This document shows positions 27,665 to 36,066 of a stretch of 64,000 nt of DNA, in pieces. The notes beneath the pieces were generated by a model. The model did no database searches. It was not told where the DNA came from and saw nothing but the letters and a program-made list of their open reading frames with translations. Source of the DNA: Xylanibacter rarus. GTDB taxonomy: Bacteria; Bacteroidota; Bacteroidia; Bacteroidales; Bacteroidaceae. The position numbers were made by a program, and so were the translations under genes. The stretch spans positions 1 to 64,000 of the forward strand of contig NZ_LFQU01000002.1 of the NCBI RefSeq assembly GCF_001275135.1. The letters are read 5' to 3'. The number at the start of each line of letters is the position of its first letter. Position 1 is the stretch's first letter.

Positions 27665-29071
27665 TTACATGTCGAGTATCTGCAGGTTTTTGTCCACACC
27701 CTGTGCTCCGGCCTGCTTAGCCTGATTGAGCAGCTGGCGTGCCTGGCCGGTGTTGCCCTCGAGCATGGCCATCACGCCCTTGGCGTGCAGAGCCTGCGGC
27801 GAGTTGCCTGCCTTGCTGAGATAGCGTTTAGCACCTTCAAGGTCGCCGCTCTCCATGCGTGTGCATGCGGCATTGATGTTGGCCGTAGGGTCGTCGGGAT
27901 ACATGCGCACGGCGGTCTCCATAACCTCGTTGAACTCGCGCGAGCCCGGCTCGTAGGTCTGTGCCACCATATACATCTCTTCGAGCGAAAGCTGCTGCGG
28001 CTTGGTCTTCAGCACCTGTTTTGCCTCGTCTACCGAGAACGGGCGCACGCTGTAGCTCACCACATAGTCAGAGTGGCGCAGAGCGGGATACCATGAGTCG
28101 AGCATAAAGCGGTAGTCTGTAGGATAAGTAGACTTAATCTTCCACTCTTTGGCATCGGGGTCGAGCGTCTTGTCGTCGATGAGCTTAAGTATGGCGTCGC
28201 TGTTGTCGAGATTGCCCTCAACGACATACTCGCGCAGGCCTTCCCAGTCTTCAGGCGTAGACGATACGGTGAAGAGGCGGTCTTCTATATGCACGAGCTT
28301 GCGCACATAGTCCTTGAGCGTCTTGGCACGGTTCTGTGCCAGATATGCGTTGTGCTCATAAGGCGACTCGGGCGAAGCATATCCGTGGATTTCGATGTTT
28401 GTTATGGTTGTGTTCTTGTCGTTCTTCACGAGGTTGATTGTGTTCACAATCTTCTCCAGCTCGCGCGGGTTGTTGCGGTATTCGGGATAAAGAGTGATTT
28501 TGTCAACGGGGAAGTCGATAAACGCGCGTCCTTCCTCATGGCGCACCTTCTGTGCCTCGGCTGCCGGGCGCATATACGGCATGAACGGCGTGCGCAGGCG
28601 CTTCAGCTCAACGGTGTTCTGGTCTTTCACGTCGCCGCATCCGCAGAGGTCTTCAGCCACGATGACGTTAGAGTTCTTCATCCAGGGCTCATAGGGCAGC
28701 ACGGCGCTGTAGTGGAGCGTCTGGTCGGTGTTGTTCTTACGTCTTACGGCCACCACGTTTGCCGGAAAGTCCTTATGTCCGCCGCGGCGGTAAGAGATGT
28801 CCTGCTTGCGTCCGTTCACTACTATCTGCGGCATCTGCCTCTCCTCGGTGTTGTTAGTGATGATGGGCGTGAAGACGAGCCTCATGTTAGAAGGCAGCTT
28901 CAGCGAGTCCATATTGAGGTCGAGGTCAACCACCATAGTCTGGTTAGTGTTCTCTACCTTGATATTCTCTACCGTCACCGTCCGTCCGGCCAGCTTAGGC
29001 TCCACGCTCTGTGCCTGCAGCGCGAGCGGCGCGGCCAGCAGGCATGCACAATATATAGATAATCTTTTCAT
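27665..29071 (-). CDS. DUF3868 / OmpA-like protein with TPR tail, pilus locus
   Basis: A 468-residue exported protein with signal peptide ending ...ALQAQ. The N-terminal part (about 22-180) matches the DUF3868 type found in front of Bacteroidetes fimbrial genes. The central part carries an OmpA-like peptidoglycan-binding motif (EIHGYASPESPYEHNAYLAQNRA, with the usual spacing of NxxLAxxRA). The C-terminal 110 residues form TPR-like helices (MYPDDPTANINAACTRMESGDLEGAKRYL). It lies between a DUF3575 protein and the fimbrillin on one strand, the standard order in Bacteroides and Prevotella. It is probably an envelope-tethered assembly or anchoring factor; its exact role is unknown. Confidence 0.82.
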   Translation of the reverse strand: MKRLSIYCACLLAAPLALQAQSVEPKLAGRTVTVENIKVENTNQTMVVDLDLNMDSLKLPSNMRLVFTPIITNNTEERQMPQIVVNGRKQDISYRRGGHKDFPANVVAVRRKNNTDQTLHYSAVLPYEPWMKNSNVIVAEDLCGCGDVKDQNTVELKRLRTPFMPYMRPAAEAQKVRHEEGRAFIDFPVDKITLYPEYRNNPRELEKIVNTINLVKNDKNTTITNIEIHGYASPESPYEHNAYLAQNRAKTLKDYVRKLVHIEDRLFTVSSTPEDWEGLREYVVEGNLDNSDAILKLIDDKTLDPDAKEWKIKSTYPTDYRFMLDSWYPALRHSDYVVSYSVRPFSVDEAKQVLKTKPQQLSLEEMYMVAQTYEPGSREFNEVMETAVRMYPDDPTANINAACTRMESGDLEGAKRYLSKAGNSPQALHAKGVMAMLEGNTGQARQLLNQAKQAGAQGVDKNLQILDM

Positions 29072-29091
29072 GTCCTTGGTGGTTTATAGTA

Positions 29092-29667
29092 TCAGAAGAT
29101 GTAAATAAGACTCAGCGCGGCCTTTGTCGGGCCGAAATAGTTGGTGTGCGACGACTTGAGCTTCTCGCCGCAGGTTCCGCACTTGTATTTGTCATACTTT
29201 ATGTAGTCGTATCCCAGGCCTATGGATGCCTCAAAGTTCCAGTGCTTTGACATCACCCACTGATATCCTGCCGTTACGCCTCCGCCTGCATACCATCCTT
29301 CATAGCGGTGGTCCTCAAGCTCGGGGAAGAACCCGAAAGGCAACTCAACGCTGCTTGCGTTGAACTGTCCGCCCATGAGGTGGGCACCGATGAACCAGCC
29401 ATTGAAGCTCTCGCAGAACCAATAGCGGTATTCAGGCATAACAAGCCAGTGGCGCAGACTCGACTGGTCGCCGCCCGACTGTTTCCACGGATTAAGACCA
29501 TAGAACAGCTGCAGCGTGCTTTTCTTACCTACTGAGGCTTCAATTCCTAAGTTAGGAGTTGTGGTAGCCCAGTATAATGCATTGGTCTTCAACGCCACGT
29601 TCTGTGACAGCATTGTGGCTGAAGTTGCCAACACAAATAGTGCTGTACTTAATATGCGTTTAATCAT
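29092..29667 (-). CDS. DUF3575 outer-membrane beta-barrel protein, pilus locus
   Basis: A small (about 191 residues) exported protein with signal peptide ending ...TMLSQ. It opens with NVALKTNALYWATTTPNLGIE, the DUF3575 hallmark, continues with alternating amphipathic strands and ends LSLIYIF with a terminal aromatic, as expected of an outer-membrane barrel. It starts the pilus gene series. I chose the ATG at 29667 because it begins the signal peptide and has AGGA seven bases upstream; an in-frame ATG at 29721 would add a charged 18-residue extension. Proteins of this family precede fimbrial genes in Bacteroidetes, but no biochemical role is established. Confidence 0.82.
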   Translation of the reverse strand: MIKRILSTALFVLATSATMLSQNVALKTNALYWATTTPNLGIEASVGKKSTLQLFYGLNPWKQSGGDQSSLRHWLVMPEYRYWFCESFNGWFIGAHLMGGQFNASSVELPFGFFPELEDHRYEGWYAGGGVTAGYQWVMSKHWNFEASIGLGYDYIKYDKYKCGTCGEKLKSSHTNYFGPTKAALSLIYIF

Positions 29668-30890
29668 AAATCCTGTAAATATTTTAGTTTTTCTATTTCT
29701 CGGAATCTTGTTTTTATTCATAGTTATATTATCTCAGCAGATGGTTTTTATATCATCGTTGACCAATCATTTCACATCGTAAAACTGCATTCTCAGACTG
29801 TGTTGTTGCCTTATGACAATTTCAGTTCGCAGTTTAGTTTACAGCCATGCTTGCGCGGCCGTTCATGCTGATAGGTTCGTATATGTTATTTTTACCGATT
29901 ACAGGTTTTTCACATTAGTAGTTCGAATGCTGGCACCATTTAAGGTTAAGCTCGTTCGACATTTTTGTGCTAAAGTTCTTATTCCAAGCAGCATGTTTGT
30001 AAAAAACACACCTTATTTAAGGAATATTTATCTTAAAACTTTTCAATTGCAAAAATAACAATAAGTAATTACAAAGGGTCCCTCTTAGCGTTAAAAATCA
30101 TTAATCAGGCACTTTTTCTCAATAAAAAGTTTTGGTGTCAGAAATATACTTTTTTGCCTTAAATACAGGGAAATGCAGGCATCAGACAAGAAAAAAATAC
30201 TTACATACATCAAGCATAGCCAACAAAAATATATCATCACGCACATTTTCGGCTTGCGTAAGCATATGCAGCGACAGAATGACATAATGAAAGAATATTA
30301 GAACATACGCTTACAATGTGATTCGGGCTGACGTTCTCATACTGAAGTATTCAGAAATTAAAATCATCCGGCCGCAAAAACGGGCAGTTTTCGTGTGCAA
30401 CCGCAACGCCCTACGGCATAAGACGTTACGCCGGATGAAGGCAATGTGTGCAATGTTTTTTGTCCCAATTAGGACAAAAAAGCCATTATTTCAATAAAAA
30501 AACAGGGTGGTTTCAGGGTCTGAAACGGCCTGTTTTTGATGCAAAAGTGGCCGAGTTATTCAGAAAAATTCGGCAAATTCTGCCTAACAGCTTAAAATGA
30601 GCGATTTACGAGTGTTCCACCTCTATAGAGGTAATGATTTAGCAACGGTTCTAACTTCTGCATAATACATAAGTTTGCTTTGCTTGTCAAACAACTCTTT
30701 TCGAGGGCAAAGATACAAGTTTTATGTGGATAAACGGCAATCTCATTCATTTTTTAGATTTTATTTTCAGTTAGATGTTCTACGAGGTTTGCAAGTTTCT
30801 TATACGCAATTATCTATCGCCAAAATGTTAAAAAAGAGCTGTAGATTATATTTAAATGGTCATTGTTTCTTCTTTATGAAACAATATGCT
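29668..30890. other. Intergenic region between the pilus locus and the RM island
   Basis: About 1.2 kb without a supported gene. It must hold the pilus promoter on the minus strand; a TATTTTTG box exists at 30050-30057 but lacks a well-spaced -33 element. A perfect 10-bp hairpin (30456-30465 with 30472-30481) and a second imperfect hairpin (30498-30506 with 30529-30537, inner arms 30510-30516 with 30520-30526) mark the approximate left edge of the island. No invertible-promoter repeats were found. Confidence 0.45.
30456..30481. repeat. Symmetrical hairpin at the island's left flank
   Basis: TTTTTTGTCC (30456-30465) pairs with GGACAAAAAA (30472-30481) over a 6-base loop. It is flanked by T and A runs on both sides, so it could work as a bidirectional terminator or a recombination site. 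Confidence 0.45.
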
Positions 30891-30898
30891 TACCTTTG
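30891..30898 (+). promoter_or_regulatory. -7 box for the toxin-antitoxin/RM operon
   Basis: TACCTTTG, a match to TAnnTTTG, lies 18 bases before the toxin ATG, leaving a very short leader. The upstream TTG (30863-30865) is slightly far for a -33 element. Confidence 0.5.
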
Positions 30899-30915
30899 TA
30901 CAAAAATGATAATGT

Positions 30916-31253
30916 ATGGCACAAAATATCTTCAAACTTGTCTTGACAGACGAGGCACAGAACTTTATTGAGAGTTTACCCGAAGCGGTATCTTACAAGA
31001 TTTACTACAACATCAAGCGTGTTGCAGGTGGAGAACGCAACAAAGAACTCTTCAAGAAGTTGGAAAACTCGGAGATATGGGAATTTCGTACATTGTATAA
31101 CAAAACTGCTTATCGCTTGTTTGCTTTTGGGACAAGGATAAAGAAACATTGGTAATTGCCACCCACGGCATTATCAAGAAAACTCAGAAGACACCAAGCA
31201 AGGAGATAGCAAAAGCAGAAGCAATAAGAAGAGAATATTTCAAAAACAAGTGA
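30916..31253 (+). pseudogene. HigB/RelE-like toxin, frameshifted
   Basis: The N-terminal frame (30916-31155) encodes a HigB-type mRNA interferase fold: FKLVLTDEAQNFIESLP, a basic helix and WEFRTLYNKTAYRLFAF. It then leaves frame in the T4 run at 31125-31128. The next frame continues the family exactly (WDKDKETLVIATHGIIKKTQKTP...) and ends at a TGA at 31251-31253, three bases before the antitoxin ATG. One extra T would restore a toxin of about 112 residues. The antitoxin gene is intact, so loss of the toxin would be harmless to the cell. Alternatives are an assembly error or slippage. Confidence 0.75.
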
Positions 31254-31255
31254 TT

Positions 31256-31585
31256 ATGGCACAGATGAATCTTACCCCATTGGACGATGTGCTTGACAAG
31301 CATTTCGGTAAAGTAGGCACACCAAAACGTGATGCTTTTGAGAGTGATGTGGATGGAGCTTTACATGCCTATAGATTAGGCGAAGCCATCAAGAAAGCTC
31401 GTATAGAACAGAACTTGACACAAGAACAACTTGGTGAGCGTATTGGCGTGAAAAGAGCACAGATTTCTCGATTGGAAAGAGGTTATAGTATCACTATTCC
31501 AACCATGAGGAGAGTGTTCAAAGCACTGGGTGTAGTTACTGCAACGATTGACTTAGGTATAGCAGGTAAAGTTGCATTGTGGTAA
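31256..31585 (+). CDS. HigA-like XRE-family antitoxin/regulator
   Basis: A 109-residue helix-turn-helix protein. The XRE fold spans about residues 43-95, with LGEAIKKARIEQNLTQEQLGERIGVKRAQISRLERG as a clear Cro/CI-type domain. It follows a HigB-like toxin in the toxin-first order typical of higBA. The frame allows a GTG at 31250, but the ATG at 31256 fits better because it follows the toxin stop directly. The methyltransferase gene starts only 24 bases downstream, so this regulator probably also controls the restriction-modification genes, as controller proteins do in other systems. Confidence 0.85.
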   Translation: MAQMNLTPLDDVLDKHFGKVGTPKRDAFESDVDGALHAYRLGEAIKKARIEQNLTQEQLGERIGVKRAQISRLERGYSITIPTMRRVFKALGVVTATIDLGIAGKVALW

Positions 31586-31609
31586 AATCCAATTATCTAT
31601 GGTATAAAA

Positions 31610-33505
31610 ATGACAGAAAAGACAACAGACCTCATTATATCAAAGCTGCTCGATGCTTCAAGTATAGAGCACTACGCAGAGTCATGCCCTATTGAGGAAA
31701 TCAACAAGGCTATGGTCTCTAAACGTGGTACAGGAAAGAAAGGCTTTCCTGAATACTTGGCAATATCGGGTGACTTTGTTATCGTAATAGAAGATAAGGC
31801 AAAGGTTGAGGACCAGGCAAAGTACTTGAAAGATAATGAAACTTTGCTGATGGATACTTCAAGCGTAACCAAGTATGCGGAGAATGGTGCGCTGCATTAT
31901 GCGCTCAGTATCATTCAAAACACAAACTTCAAGAAAGTCATTGCCTTTGGTTGTTCGGGAACAGACGAGAAGCGCATTGTTATTCGTCCTATTTACGTTA
32001 GTCCTACAGGTTACAAAATTCTTCCAAAGGTCAAGGACTTCAGTCAATTCTCGACCGAAAATATAGAGCGTTACTACAATGAGATTATTTGCGGTAACGA
32101 AAGTATTGAACGTGTTGAACTGAAAACCATTCTTAGCCGTGCAAAGACTTTGCATGAGGATTTGCGCAACTATGGACAACTCGGAGATAGCGAGAAACCT
32201 TTGGTCGTATCTGCTATTCTTTTGGCATTAGAAGAAAAGGATTTCTTAACAGAGAATCTGACAGGGGATACTATCAAAACTGATGGTCAAAAGATATTTG
32301 ATGCCATGTCCGCACACATGGAAAGAGTAAAGGTTGAGCCACAGGTGAAAAAGAAAAGGGTTATAGACCAATTTAACCTCATCATCAATAGACCTGTGTT
32401 GTCTGAAAAGGATGAGCGATTGGGCAAATCCCCTTTGCGCTACTTTGCGGAATACTTGCACTCAAATATTCTAACTGCCATTTGCAACAACTCACCAGAA
32501 GACGTACTTGGTCGTTTCTATGGAGAGTTCATCAGTTATAGTGGTGGCGATGGGCAAACACTTGGCGTAGTTCTTACTCCAAAGCACATAACCGAATTGT
32601 TTACAGAATTGGCTGAAATCAAGCCTACCGACAAGGTGCTTGACCCTTGCTGCGGAACAGGTGGCTTCTTGATAGCTGCCATGCACAGAATGCTGACACA
32701 GGCAAAAGAGGAAGACAAGGAAAACATCAGAAGAAACAATCTTCACGGTATAGAGTTGCGTGACGATATGTTTTCCATTGCCACAACCAATATGATTCTG
32801 CGTGGTGACGGAAAGAGCAATCTCATCTGTGCAGACTTCTTGAAGCAAAAATCAGAAGACATGTACAAGAAAGGATTTACCGTTGGTTTGATGAACCCAC
32901 CGTATTCACAAGGAAAGACAAAAAGCACGGCACACTTGACGGAGTTGAAATTCATCTGTCACTTGTTGGATTGCGTAGGGGATGGTGCTCGTTGTGTTGT
33001 CATAGTTCCACAAAGCACAATGGTCGGCAAAACGAAAGAAGACAAAATCGACAAACAGTATATTCTCGATAACCATACGCTTGAGGGTGTTATAACGCTT
33101 AATACAGATACGTTCTATGGCGTAGGAACAAATCCTGTGATAGCCGTATTTACAGCGCATCAACCACACCCAAAGGATAAGTTAGTGAAGTTTGTCGATT
33201 TCAAAGATGATGGTTATGAAGTCTTTGCCCATGTTGGATTGATGCCAACAGATAGAGCTGCCGAGAGAAAGAAATACCTGCTTGATTGTTGGTTTCAAGG
33301 CAAGACTGCACCAAACTCTTTTATTGTGCGTAGCACCATTGAAGCAGATGACGAATGGCTGCACTCGTTTTACTATTTCAACGAAGAGATACCATCAGAG
33401 GAAGACTTTGAAAAGACAATGGCTGACTATCTGACATTTGAGTTTAACATGATTACTCATGGACGAGGTTACTTGTTTGAAGAAAAGGAGGTGGCGAATG
33501 GATAA
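31610..33505 (+). CDS. Fused restriction nuclease-adenine methyltransferase (BcgI-like type II/IIG RM subunit)
   Basis: A 631-residue protein combining cleavage and methylation. The N-terminal domain (about 1-180) has a PD-(D/E)xK pattern: P47-E48, D55 and E61-D62-K63 within GDFVIVIEDKAK. A helical region (about 250-340) is followed by an N6-adenine methyltransferase with motif I DPCCGTGGF (345-353) and motif IV NPPY (429-432). This architecture and length match BcgIA (fused R and M), whose partner is a separate specificity subunit. No hsdR gene lies nearby, which supports cleavage by this protein itself. Its last codons overlap the specificity gene by 8 bases. It is AT-richer than the flanking genes and part of a mobile island. 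Confidence 0.87.
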   Translation: MTEKTTDLIISKLLDASSIEHYAESCPIEEINKAMVSKRGTGKKGFPEYLAISGDFVIVIEDKAKVEDQAKYLKDNETLLMDTSSVTKYAENGALHYALSIIQNTNFKKVIAFGCSGTDEKRIVIRPIYVSPTGYKILPKVKDFSQFSTENIERYYNEIICGNESIERVELKTILSRAKTLHEDLRNYGQLGDSEKPLVVSAILLALEEKDFLTENLTGDTIKTDGQKIFDAMSAHMERVKVEPQVKKKRVIDQFNLIINRPVLSEKDERLGKSPLRYFAEYLHSNILTAICNNSPEDVLGRFYGEFISYSGGDGQTLGVVLTPKHITELFTELAEIKPTDKVLDPCCGTGGFLIAAMHRMLTQAKEEDKENIRRNNLHGIELRDDMFSIATTNMILRGDGKSNLICADFLKQKSEDMYKKGFTVGLMNPPYSQGKTKSTAHLTELKFICHLLDCVGDGARCVVIVPQSTMVGKTKEDKIDKQYILDNHTLEGVITLNTDTFYGVGTNPVIAVFTAHQPHPKDKLVKFVDFKDDGYEVFAHVGLMPTDRAAERKKYLLDCWFQGKTAPNSFIVRSTIEADDEWLHSFYYFNEEIPSEEDFEKTMADYLTFEFNMITHGRGYLFEEKEVANG

Positions 33506-34223
33506 GCTATCACTCAAAAATAAAGATTGGAGAGATTTCTATCTTTCAGATTTCTTTGACTTTGAAAAGGGAAACCAAAATAATATGGCATCTTTGACGA
33601 CAGGAACTTTACCTTTGGTCTCTGCCAAAAAGACAGACAATGGTTATAAAGGCTTCGTATCAAAGGAACAAAAGAAAATCTTTCGAGGTGATATTCTGAC
33701 ATTGAATAACGATGGAGATGGTGGTGCAGGAATAGCTTACTACCAACCTACCTCTATGGCTTTGGATAGTCATGTTTCCGCATTGATACCCAAGAGTGAT
33801 TTGAATAAATACCATTTGCTGTTTGTCTCAATGTGTATAACAAAGCAAAGGGAACGCTTTGGACATGGGTATTCAATAAACGGTAACAGATTAAGAGCCT
33901 TTAAAATTATGCTTCCTCTTGCTGCTGATTGCACAAATCCTGATTGGCAGTTCATGGAGGAATACATGCGTCGAAAAGAAACATTATTATTGAAACCAGC
34001 AGTAGAGAAATTATGCAAGCGACTGATACACAAAGAAATTTTAGGGGGGGTAAACTGCTCCGCTCTCAATGGAAACCTTTTAGTTTTACAGAAGTATTCA
34101 CAGAAATACAGCGTGGCAAACGTCTCAAAAAGGCAGACCACACAGAAGGTACAGTTCCATACGTATCATCCACGGCACTCAACAATGGCGTGGATGGATT
34201 TGTCGGCAACGAGGGCAGCGTAA
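33498..34223 (+). CDS. Specificity subunit, module 1 (phase-off state)
   Basis: The beginning of the RM specificity gene. The ATG at 33498 lies inside the end of the methyltransferase gene and is preceded by a strong AAGGAGGTG ribosome-binding site, unusual for Bacteroidetes. About 182 residues form one target-recognition domain (WRDFYLSDFFDFEKGNQNN ... FKIMLPLAADCTNPDW) plus a helical spacer. At the G7 tract (34044-34050) the frame leaves the homologous sequence and runs through about 58 unrelated residues to a stop at 34223. One more G, or two fewer, would join it to modules 2 and 3. In the present state the product would be a half-subunit that might dimerise. Confidence 0.8.
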   Translation: MDKLSLKNKDWRDFYLSDFFDFEKGNQNNMASLTTGTLPLVSAKKTDNGYKGFVSKEQKKIFRGDILTLNNDGDGGAGIAYYQPTSMALDSHVSALIPKSDLNKYHLLFVSMCITKQRERFGHGYSINGNRLRAFKIMLPLAADCTNPDWQFMEEYMRRKETLLLKPAVEKLCKRLIHKEILGGVNCSALNGNLLVLQKYSQKYSVANVSKRQTTQKVQFHTYHPRHSTMAWMDLSATRAA

Positions 34224-35071
34224 GAAAGTTCGAGGATTGCATAACCATTGCCAATAGTGGTAGTGTTGGTAGTGCATTCTTCCATCAATACGAGTTTGTG
34301 GCAAGTGACCATGTTACTCAGCTTAAACGTAAGGGATTGGATAAATATGCCTACCTCTTCATGGTGCCAATAATCAACCGTTTGTCGGAGAAGTACAGTT
34401 TCAACAGAGAAATAAATGACGAGCGTATAAAGCGAGAAAAGATATTACTCCCCATTAATGATAAGGGTGAAATAGATTTCGATTTCATGTCCTCGTTCAT
34501 GCAAGAGGTAGAAGCTGATATACTCAAAACAACTCTAAAGGTTTTCAAGAAGCGCTTGAACGCCAATGAGAACAAAATGGGGGGGGTAAAATGGAAAGCG
34601 TTCTTCCTTGAAGAAATTGCACAAATATCTTCGGGAAAAGACATCTACGAAAGAGAGCGTACAAGTGGGCAAACCCCTTATGTTACAGCGACAGCCAATA
34701 ATAATGGCATCGGTTATTTCGTTGGCAATCAAAACGAAACATTGGAAAAGGGAAGCCTGTCTGTAAATCGAAACGGCTCTGTTGGGTATTGCTTTTATCA
34801 TCCATACGATGCACTATATGGAAACGACACTCGCAAGCTGAAACCTATAAGAAACAACAAGTATGTTTCTCTTTTCATATCCATGTGCATAACAAATCAA
34901 CGTGCCAAATATGGATATGGCTATAAAATGGGAACAGGACGTTTGAAACGCCAAAAGATTCTCTTACCTATAGATGGCAATAGCCAACCAAATTGGGACT
35001 ATATGGAGGCATATATGCAGAATTTGGAGCAACAGCAAATATTAGAATATCTTAGGCACATTGAAAGATAA
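33944..35071 (+). CDS. Specificity subunit, modules 2 and 3
   Basis: The genuine homology begins at about 34052, after the G7 tract; the open frame extends back to 33944 but that part overlaps module 1 in another frame. Module 2 (about 34060-34575) opens with WKPFSFTEVFTEIQRGK and ends KILLPINDKG..FKKRL. Module 3 (34590-35071) opens with WKAFFLEEIAQISSGKD and ends KILLPIDGNSQPNWDYM. Both are homologous to module 1. They are joined by a G8 tract (34579-34586) that is in frame here; a single-base loss there would produce an immediate TAA stop. It has no obvious independent start with a good ribosome-binding site, so it may be silent unless the upstream tract slips. Confidence 0.8.
   Translation: MAVHGGIHASKRNIIIETSSREIMQATDTQRNFRGGKLLRSQWKPFSFTEVFTEIQRGKRLKKADHTEGTVPYVSSTALNNGVDGFVGNEGSVRKFEDCITIANSGSVGSAFFHQYEFVASDHVTQLKRKGLDKYAYLFMVPIINRLSEKYSFNREINDERIKREKILLPINDKGEIDFDFMSSFMQEVEADILKTTLKVFKKRLNANENKMGGVKWKAFFLEEIAQISSGKDIYERERTSGQTPYVTATANNNGIGYFVGNQNETLEKGSLSVNRNGSVGYCFYHPYDALYGNDTRKLKPIRNNKYVSLFISMCITNQRAKYGYGYKMGTGRLKRQKILLPIDGNSQPNWDYMEAYMQNLEQQQILEYLRHIER
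34044..34050 (+). repeat. Poly-G tract 1 (G7) in the specificity gene
   Basis: Seven G residues followed by TAAACTG at the boundary between recognition modules 1 and 2. With G7 module 1 is out of frame with module 2; G8 or G5 would join them; G6 would give an immediate TAA stop. Confidence 0.85.
34579..34586 (+). repeat. Poly-G tract 2 (G8) in the specificity gene
   Basis: Eight G residues followed by TAAAATGG at the boundary between modules 2 and 3, 535 bases after tract 1. G8 keeps modules 2 and 3 in frame; G7 would stop translation at the TAA just after the tract. Confidence 0.85.
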
Positions 35072-35086
35072 AACCGTAAGTACAAG

Positions 35087-35437
35087 ATGAACATTGAAGA
35101 AGTTAGAAAGTATTGCTTATCATTGCCAGATACAGAAGAAGCTATGCCTTATGGTGAAGATTGGGTGGTATTCCGTGTAGGAGGAAAGATATTTCTGCAT
35201 ATTTGGTTGGAAGCACCGATACCAACTATTGCAGTAAAGCTGCTACCCGAACGTGGAGAGGAATTGAGGGAAGAGTACAATGCCTTTTCTCCTGCGTACC
35301 ATTTGAATAAGAAACATTGGAACGACATTTTTATTGAGGGGTCTTTTCCTAATAGAATGATAGAGGATTGGATAAAAGAATCATATGAGTTAGTGAAAAG
35401 TAAATTGCCAAAATCAACAGAAATGGTTGCTCAATAA
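35087..35437 (+). CDS. MmcQ/YjbR-family protein
   Basis: A 116-residue protein of the MmcQ/YjbR family, small double-wing-like proteins suggested to bind DNA. The family pattern is clear: N-terminal EVRKYCLSLPDTEEAMPYGEDWVVFRVGGKIF, then KLLPERGEELREEYNAFSPAYHLNKKHWNDI and a C-terminal helix with the conserved SYELVKSKLPK. It starts 15 bases after the specificity gene and on the same strand, so it may be transcribed with the RM operon. Its contribution to that system is unknown; it may be a passenger gene of the island. Confidence 0.88.
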   Translation: MNIEEVRKYCLSLPDTEEAMPYGEDWVVFRVGGKIFLHIWLEAPIPTIAVKLLPERGEELREEYNAFSPAYHLNKKHWNDIFIEGSFPNRMIEDWIKESYELVKSKLPKSTEMVAQ

Positions 35438-35590
35438 AAGATGGAACATAGCTTTGTTGCATCTGCTTAGTGGCATTAGCAAAGAAGTTGCTTCGCTGTT
35501 CATGGGTGTTTGTTACTTGACATACTGTTTACAGTTGGTACACTCACTTTCTGCGACCATCGGGAGCAAAATTTCTCCGACCTCATGGTG

Positions 35591-35630
35591 GAGCGAGGAG
35601 TTTTGGGGTTCCCAAAACATAACCTCGCTC
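35591..35630. repeat. Bulged two-segment hairpin
   Basis: GAGCGAGG (35591-35598) pairs with CCTCGCTC (35623-35630), and GTTTTGGG (35600-35607) pairs with CCCAAAAC (35611-35618). The two stems are separated by a 1-base and a 4-base bulge and the loop is 3 bases. It resembles a structured recombination or transfer site more than a terminator, since no T-run follows. Confidence 0.5.
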
Positions 35631-36066
35631 CCTCCTCCAAGAACAAAGGACGAGACATTTGCCTTTCGGCTCTTCATGCCTATGGTGGCAGACCTTAATC
35701 CTAACAATTTGCATGAAACATCAAAGCTGCTGCATTGAGAAAGAACAAGGGAACAGACACGACCTGTTTTGTTCTTGAAGTTTGCAAAAGACAAGGTAAT
35801 AATATTCTGTGCGCAACTTGCCAAGTATAGTAGTTGTATATTGTCGTTTTACTTTGTAAGCTATACCGAGTGTGTTATGTACACAGTGTGTCCTTGGTAT
35901 AGTCTGCATAAATCTAATGCCATGCTAAAACACTGCGGAGGTTCGCCCAAGTGGCAGGAGGCGCAAAGCCTCCAAGGAACGTTGCGGCAATCATTTCGGA
36001 GAATAGAGCGGTAGCCAATAATCCACAAGTACATTTTACAGCGTACCAAGTGAGGGCATGTAAAAC

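Noticed and set aside
29668-30500. Invertible promoter for the pilus locus
   Set aside because: No pair of inverted repeats flanking a promoter was found in this stretch, although such switches are known in Bacteroides.
35427-35738. A plus-strand frame of 103 codons after the MmcQ/YjbR gene
   Set aside because: It overlaps the end of that gene, contains the bulged hairpin, and has no recognisable domain.
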